From: an uncultured Bacilli bacterium
Lineage (GTDB): Bacteria; Bacillota_I; Bacilli_A; RF39; UBA660
DNA length: 6,601 nt
Assembly: GCA_947632255.1 (NCBI GenBank)
Contig: CANROL010000067.1
Coordinates: 1 to 6,601, forward strand
Reading direction: 5' to 3'
Shown: positions 5,614 through 6,601 of the stretch, in pieces
Position numbering within the stretch: the stretch's first letter is position 1
How the letters are laid out: each line of letters starts with the position of its first letter
Position numbers and translations under genes: made by a program
Notes under the pieces: generated by a model
Told to the model about the DNA's origin: nothing
The model's database searches: none
What the model saw: the letters and a program-made list of their open reading frames with translations, nothing else

Positions 5614-6027
5614 ATGAATGCTTATGAAAAAGCTTTAGAAAAAGTACAAAAAGCGCAAGAAAAATATAAAAATCAACTTTGTTGTACTAGTCAAATTGGG
5701 ATAATTGGACCAACTGGACCCACAGGCCCGGCAGGGGTGGCCACGAATATTGTGGGTAGTTTTGCATCTTTAGAAGATTTGGAGGAAACTTATCCTAATG
5801 GTACTAATGGGGATGCTTATATTATTGGGGATTATTTATATAACTGGTCTCATAAAGAAACTAAATGGCTAAATGTTGGCTTAATTAGGGGACCTGAAGG
5901 AACTATAGGGCCAACTGGCCAAATTGGGGCAACAGGACCACGTGGAGGACAAGGTATCCAAGGTTTAATGGGACCTACGGGAGCTACCTGTCGATTGGAT
6001 AAATCTTCTATAATATATTGTAATTAA
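5614..6027 (+). CDS. Short collagen-like protein with an interposed W/Y-rich module
   Basis: The 137-residue product has four parts. An N-terminal charged helix (3-20, EKALEKVQKAQEKYK) ends in Cys23-Cys24. A first collagen run of five Gly-X-Y triplets spans 29-43 (GPT, GPT, GPA). A 49-residue non-collagen module spans 44-92 (GSFASLEDL, GDAYIIGDYLYNW, KWLNVGLIRG). A second run of eleven triplets spans 93-125. A short tail carries Cys126 and Cys136. Modules with the pattern GS-x-x-S-x-x-x-L, GDAY, LY-x-W, W-x-NVG between collagen runs are familiar from phage tail-fibre and surface proteins. In spore formers, GPT-rich collagen proteins such as BclA form exosporium filaments, but no BclA-like leader or C-terminal trimerising domain is present. 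No signal peptide is seen. Start is certain: AGGAGG at 5603-5608, 5 bases before ATG. A spore-surface role is inferred only. The abrupt end may reflect truncation. Confidence 0.85.
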   Translation: MNAYEKALEKVQKAQEKYKNQLCCTSQIGIIGPTGPTGPAGVATNIVGSFASLEDLEETYPNGTNGDAYIIGDYLYNWSHKETKWLNVGLIRGPEGTIGPTGQIGATGPRGGQGIQGLMGPTGATCRLDKSSIIYCN

Positions 6028-6046
6028 ATTAGATTTAATTTATAAT
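6018..6046 (+). promoter_or_regulatory. Sigma-A-like promoter of the Nudix gene
   Basis: TTGTAA at 6018-6023 (four of six matches to TTGACA) is separated by exactly 17 bp from a perfect TATAAT at 6041-6046. Transcription would start near 6053, giving a leader of about 55 nt. The -35 overlaps the last codons of the collagen-like gene. AT-rich DNA throws up such hexamers by chance, but the spacing and position favour a real promoter. Confidence 0.55.
6022..6040 (+). repeat. Inverted repeat filling the promoter spacer
   Basis: AATTAAAT, a TAG centre, then ATTTAATT form a perfect 8+3+8 inverted repeat lying between the -35 and the -10 of the proposed Nudix promoter. An all-AT stem is too weak for a terminator and has no T-run. 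Its placement suits an operator, but chance in AT-rich DNA is a real alternative. Confidence 0.45.
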
Positions 6047-6107
6047 ATATTTGTCTTATAAAACAATTTTAATAATTATAAGTAATTAATGGTAAGGAGC
6101 TAGTAGT

Positions 6108-6515
6108 ATGAAAAAAATGAATGTGATTGTTATATTTGATAAAAATTTAGAAAAAACATTAATGTGTAAAAGAACTAAAGAACCATATAAAGGAATGTAC
6201 AATCTTGTTGGGGGAAAAATAGAAAAAGAAGATGATGGATTAAATGAAGCTTATAGAGAATTAAATGAGGAAACTAATATAACACAAGAAGATGTAAATT
6301 TAATCCATTTTATGAATTTAACTTATGTAAAATGGAACAAAGAACTTGAAGTATATTATGGAATATTAAACAAGAATGTTAATTTAATAGAAGAAGTTAA
6401 TAAACTAGAATGGGTTTCAATAAATGATAATTTTTTTAATATGAAGAAATATGCTGGTGAAGGTAATATTGGACATATAATAGAAGAAGTTAAAATTGAT
6501 TTAATCAAGAATTGA
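6108..6515 (+). CDS. Nudix (MutT-type) hydrolase
   Basis: A 135-residue cytoplasmic Nudix-fold hydrolase, the typical size of single-domain MutT-like proteins that cleave nucleoside diphosphates linked to another group. The Nudix box lies at 36-58: Gly36, then Asp42 where Glu is usual, Arg50-Glu51-Leu52, and Glu54-Glu55, the metal ligands, with Asn57 in place of the usual Gly and Ile58 at the end. YKGMYNLVGGKIEKE (27-41) leads into the box as in the family. A late motif, KYAGEGNIGHIIEEVK (113-128), follows; similar endings occur in Bacillota homologues annotated as 8-oxo-dGTP diphosphatase, but the substrate cannot be assigned. Start at ATG 6108 is supported by TAAGGAG at 6093-6099, eight bases upstream. 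It has its own promoter and terminator, so it is probably monocistronic. Confidence 0.92.
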   Translation: MKKMNVIVIFDKNLEKTLMCKRTKEPYKGMYNLVGGKIEKEDDGLNEAYRELNEETNITQEDVNLIHFMNLTYVKWNKELEVYYGILNKNVNLIEEVNKLEWVSINDNFFNMKKYAGEGNIGHIIEEVKIDLIKN

Positions 6516-6520
6516 TATAT

Positions 6521-6555
6521 AAGAAGACTTGCTAACCATTGTCAAGTCTTTTTTT
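6521..6555 (+). terminator. Intrinsic terminator after the Nudix gene
   Basis: An 8-bp perfect stem, AAGACTTG (6524-6531) with CAAGTCTT (6543-6550), closes an 11-nt loop. Seven consecutive T residues (6549-6555) overlap and follow the 3' arm. The stem can extend by three more pairs (one G-U) using the T-run. It begins shortly after the stop codon at 6513-6515. Confidence 0.88.
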
Positions 6556-6577
6556 AAAGTTTTAAATTTTTTTAAAT

Positions 6578-6583
6578 TTGACA
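6578..6583 (+). promoter_or_regulatory. Possible -35 element of a promoter running off the window
   Basis: A perfect TTGACA lies downstream of the terminator in an AT-rich tract. The matching -10 would fall at about 6601-6606, beyond the last base, so only half the promoter can be seen. Confidence 0.35.
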
Positions 6584-6601
6584 AAAAAGGGTAGATTTCC
6601 C

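Noticed and set aside
4496..6027. Glycosyltransferase glycosylating the neighbouring collagen-like protein
   Set aside because: The enzyme belongs to the diacylglycerol-type GT28 group, not to known protein-glycosylating enzymes; adjacency alone does not support it.

Overview
This window is a very AT-rich, densely coded stretch of a chromosome with every gene on the + strand. It encodes spore proteins (SpoVAC/SpoVAD/SpoVAE) and the SMC-partner genes scpA and scpB. Together these point to an endospore-forming, low-GC Bacillota. TGA is used as a stop (scpB and the Nudix gene) and tryptophan is written TGG, so the standard bacterial code applies and a code-4 Mollicute is excluded. The exact lineage cannot be fixed from the sequence; an uncultured gut-type Bacilli/Erysipelotrichia-like genome is my inference.

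Layout. (1) 1-1466: the end of a spoVA operon. It holds the 3' end of spoVAC, then spoVAD (8-bp overlap, GTG start), then spoVAE (1-bp overlap), closed by a hairpin terminator that contains the spoVAE stop codon. These proteins move dipicolinic acid into the forespore and out again at germination. (2) 1464-4367: a new transcription unit begins almost inside the terminator U-tract, at an extended -10 promoter. It reads a single-pass membrane protein of unknown function, scpA, scpB and a pentapeptide-repeat protein. All four are packed with gaps of 1-11 bp or overlaps, so they are very probably one operon. ScpA and ScpB are the kleisin and winged-helix subunits of the SMC condensin. (3) 4368-6027: a 128-bp spacer with a second extended -10 promoter, a UgtP/MGDG-synthase-type glycosyltransferase, and a short collagen-like protein 38 bp behind it. 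(4) 6018-6555: a sigma-A-like promoter, a Nudix hydrolase and a strong intrinsic terminator. The last 46 bases hold a perfect TTGACA hexamer that may be the -35 of a promoter whose -10 lies outside the window.

The most notable item is the pentapeptide-repeat protein. It is translationally coupled to scpB and carries an unbroken run of about 30 five-residue repeats with a cysteine ladder spaced exactly 20 residues apart. Pentapeptide-repeat proteins of this size include DNA mimics that act on DNA gyrase, so linkage to the SMC loader genes is suggestive. A functional connection remains inference. I saw no tRNA, rRNA, CRISPR array, insertion sequence or riboswitch.
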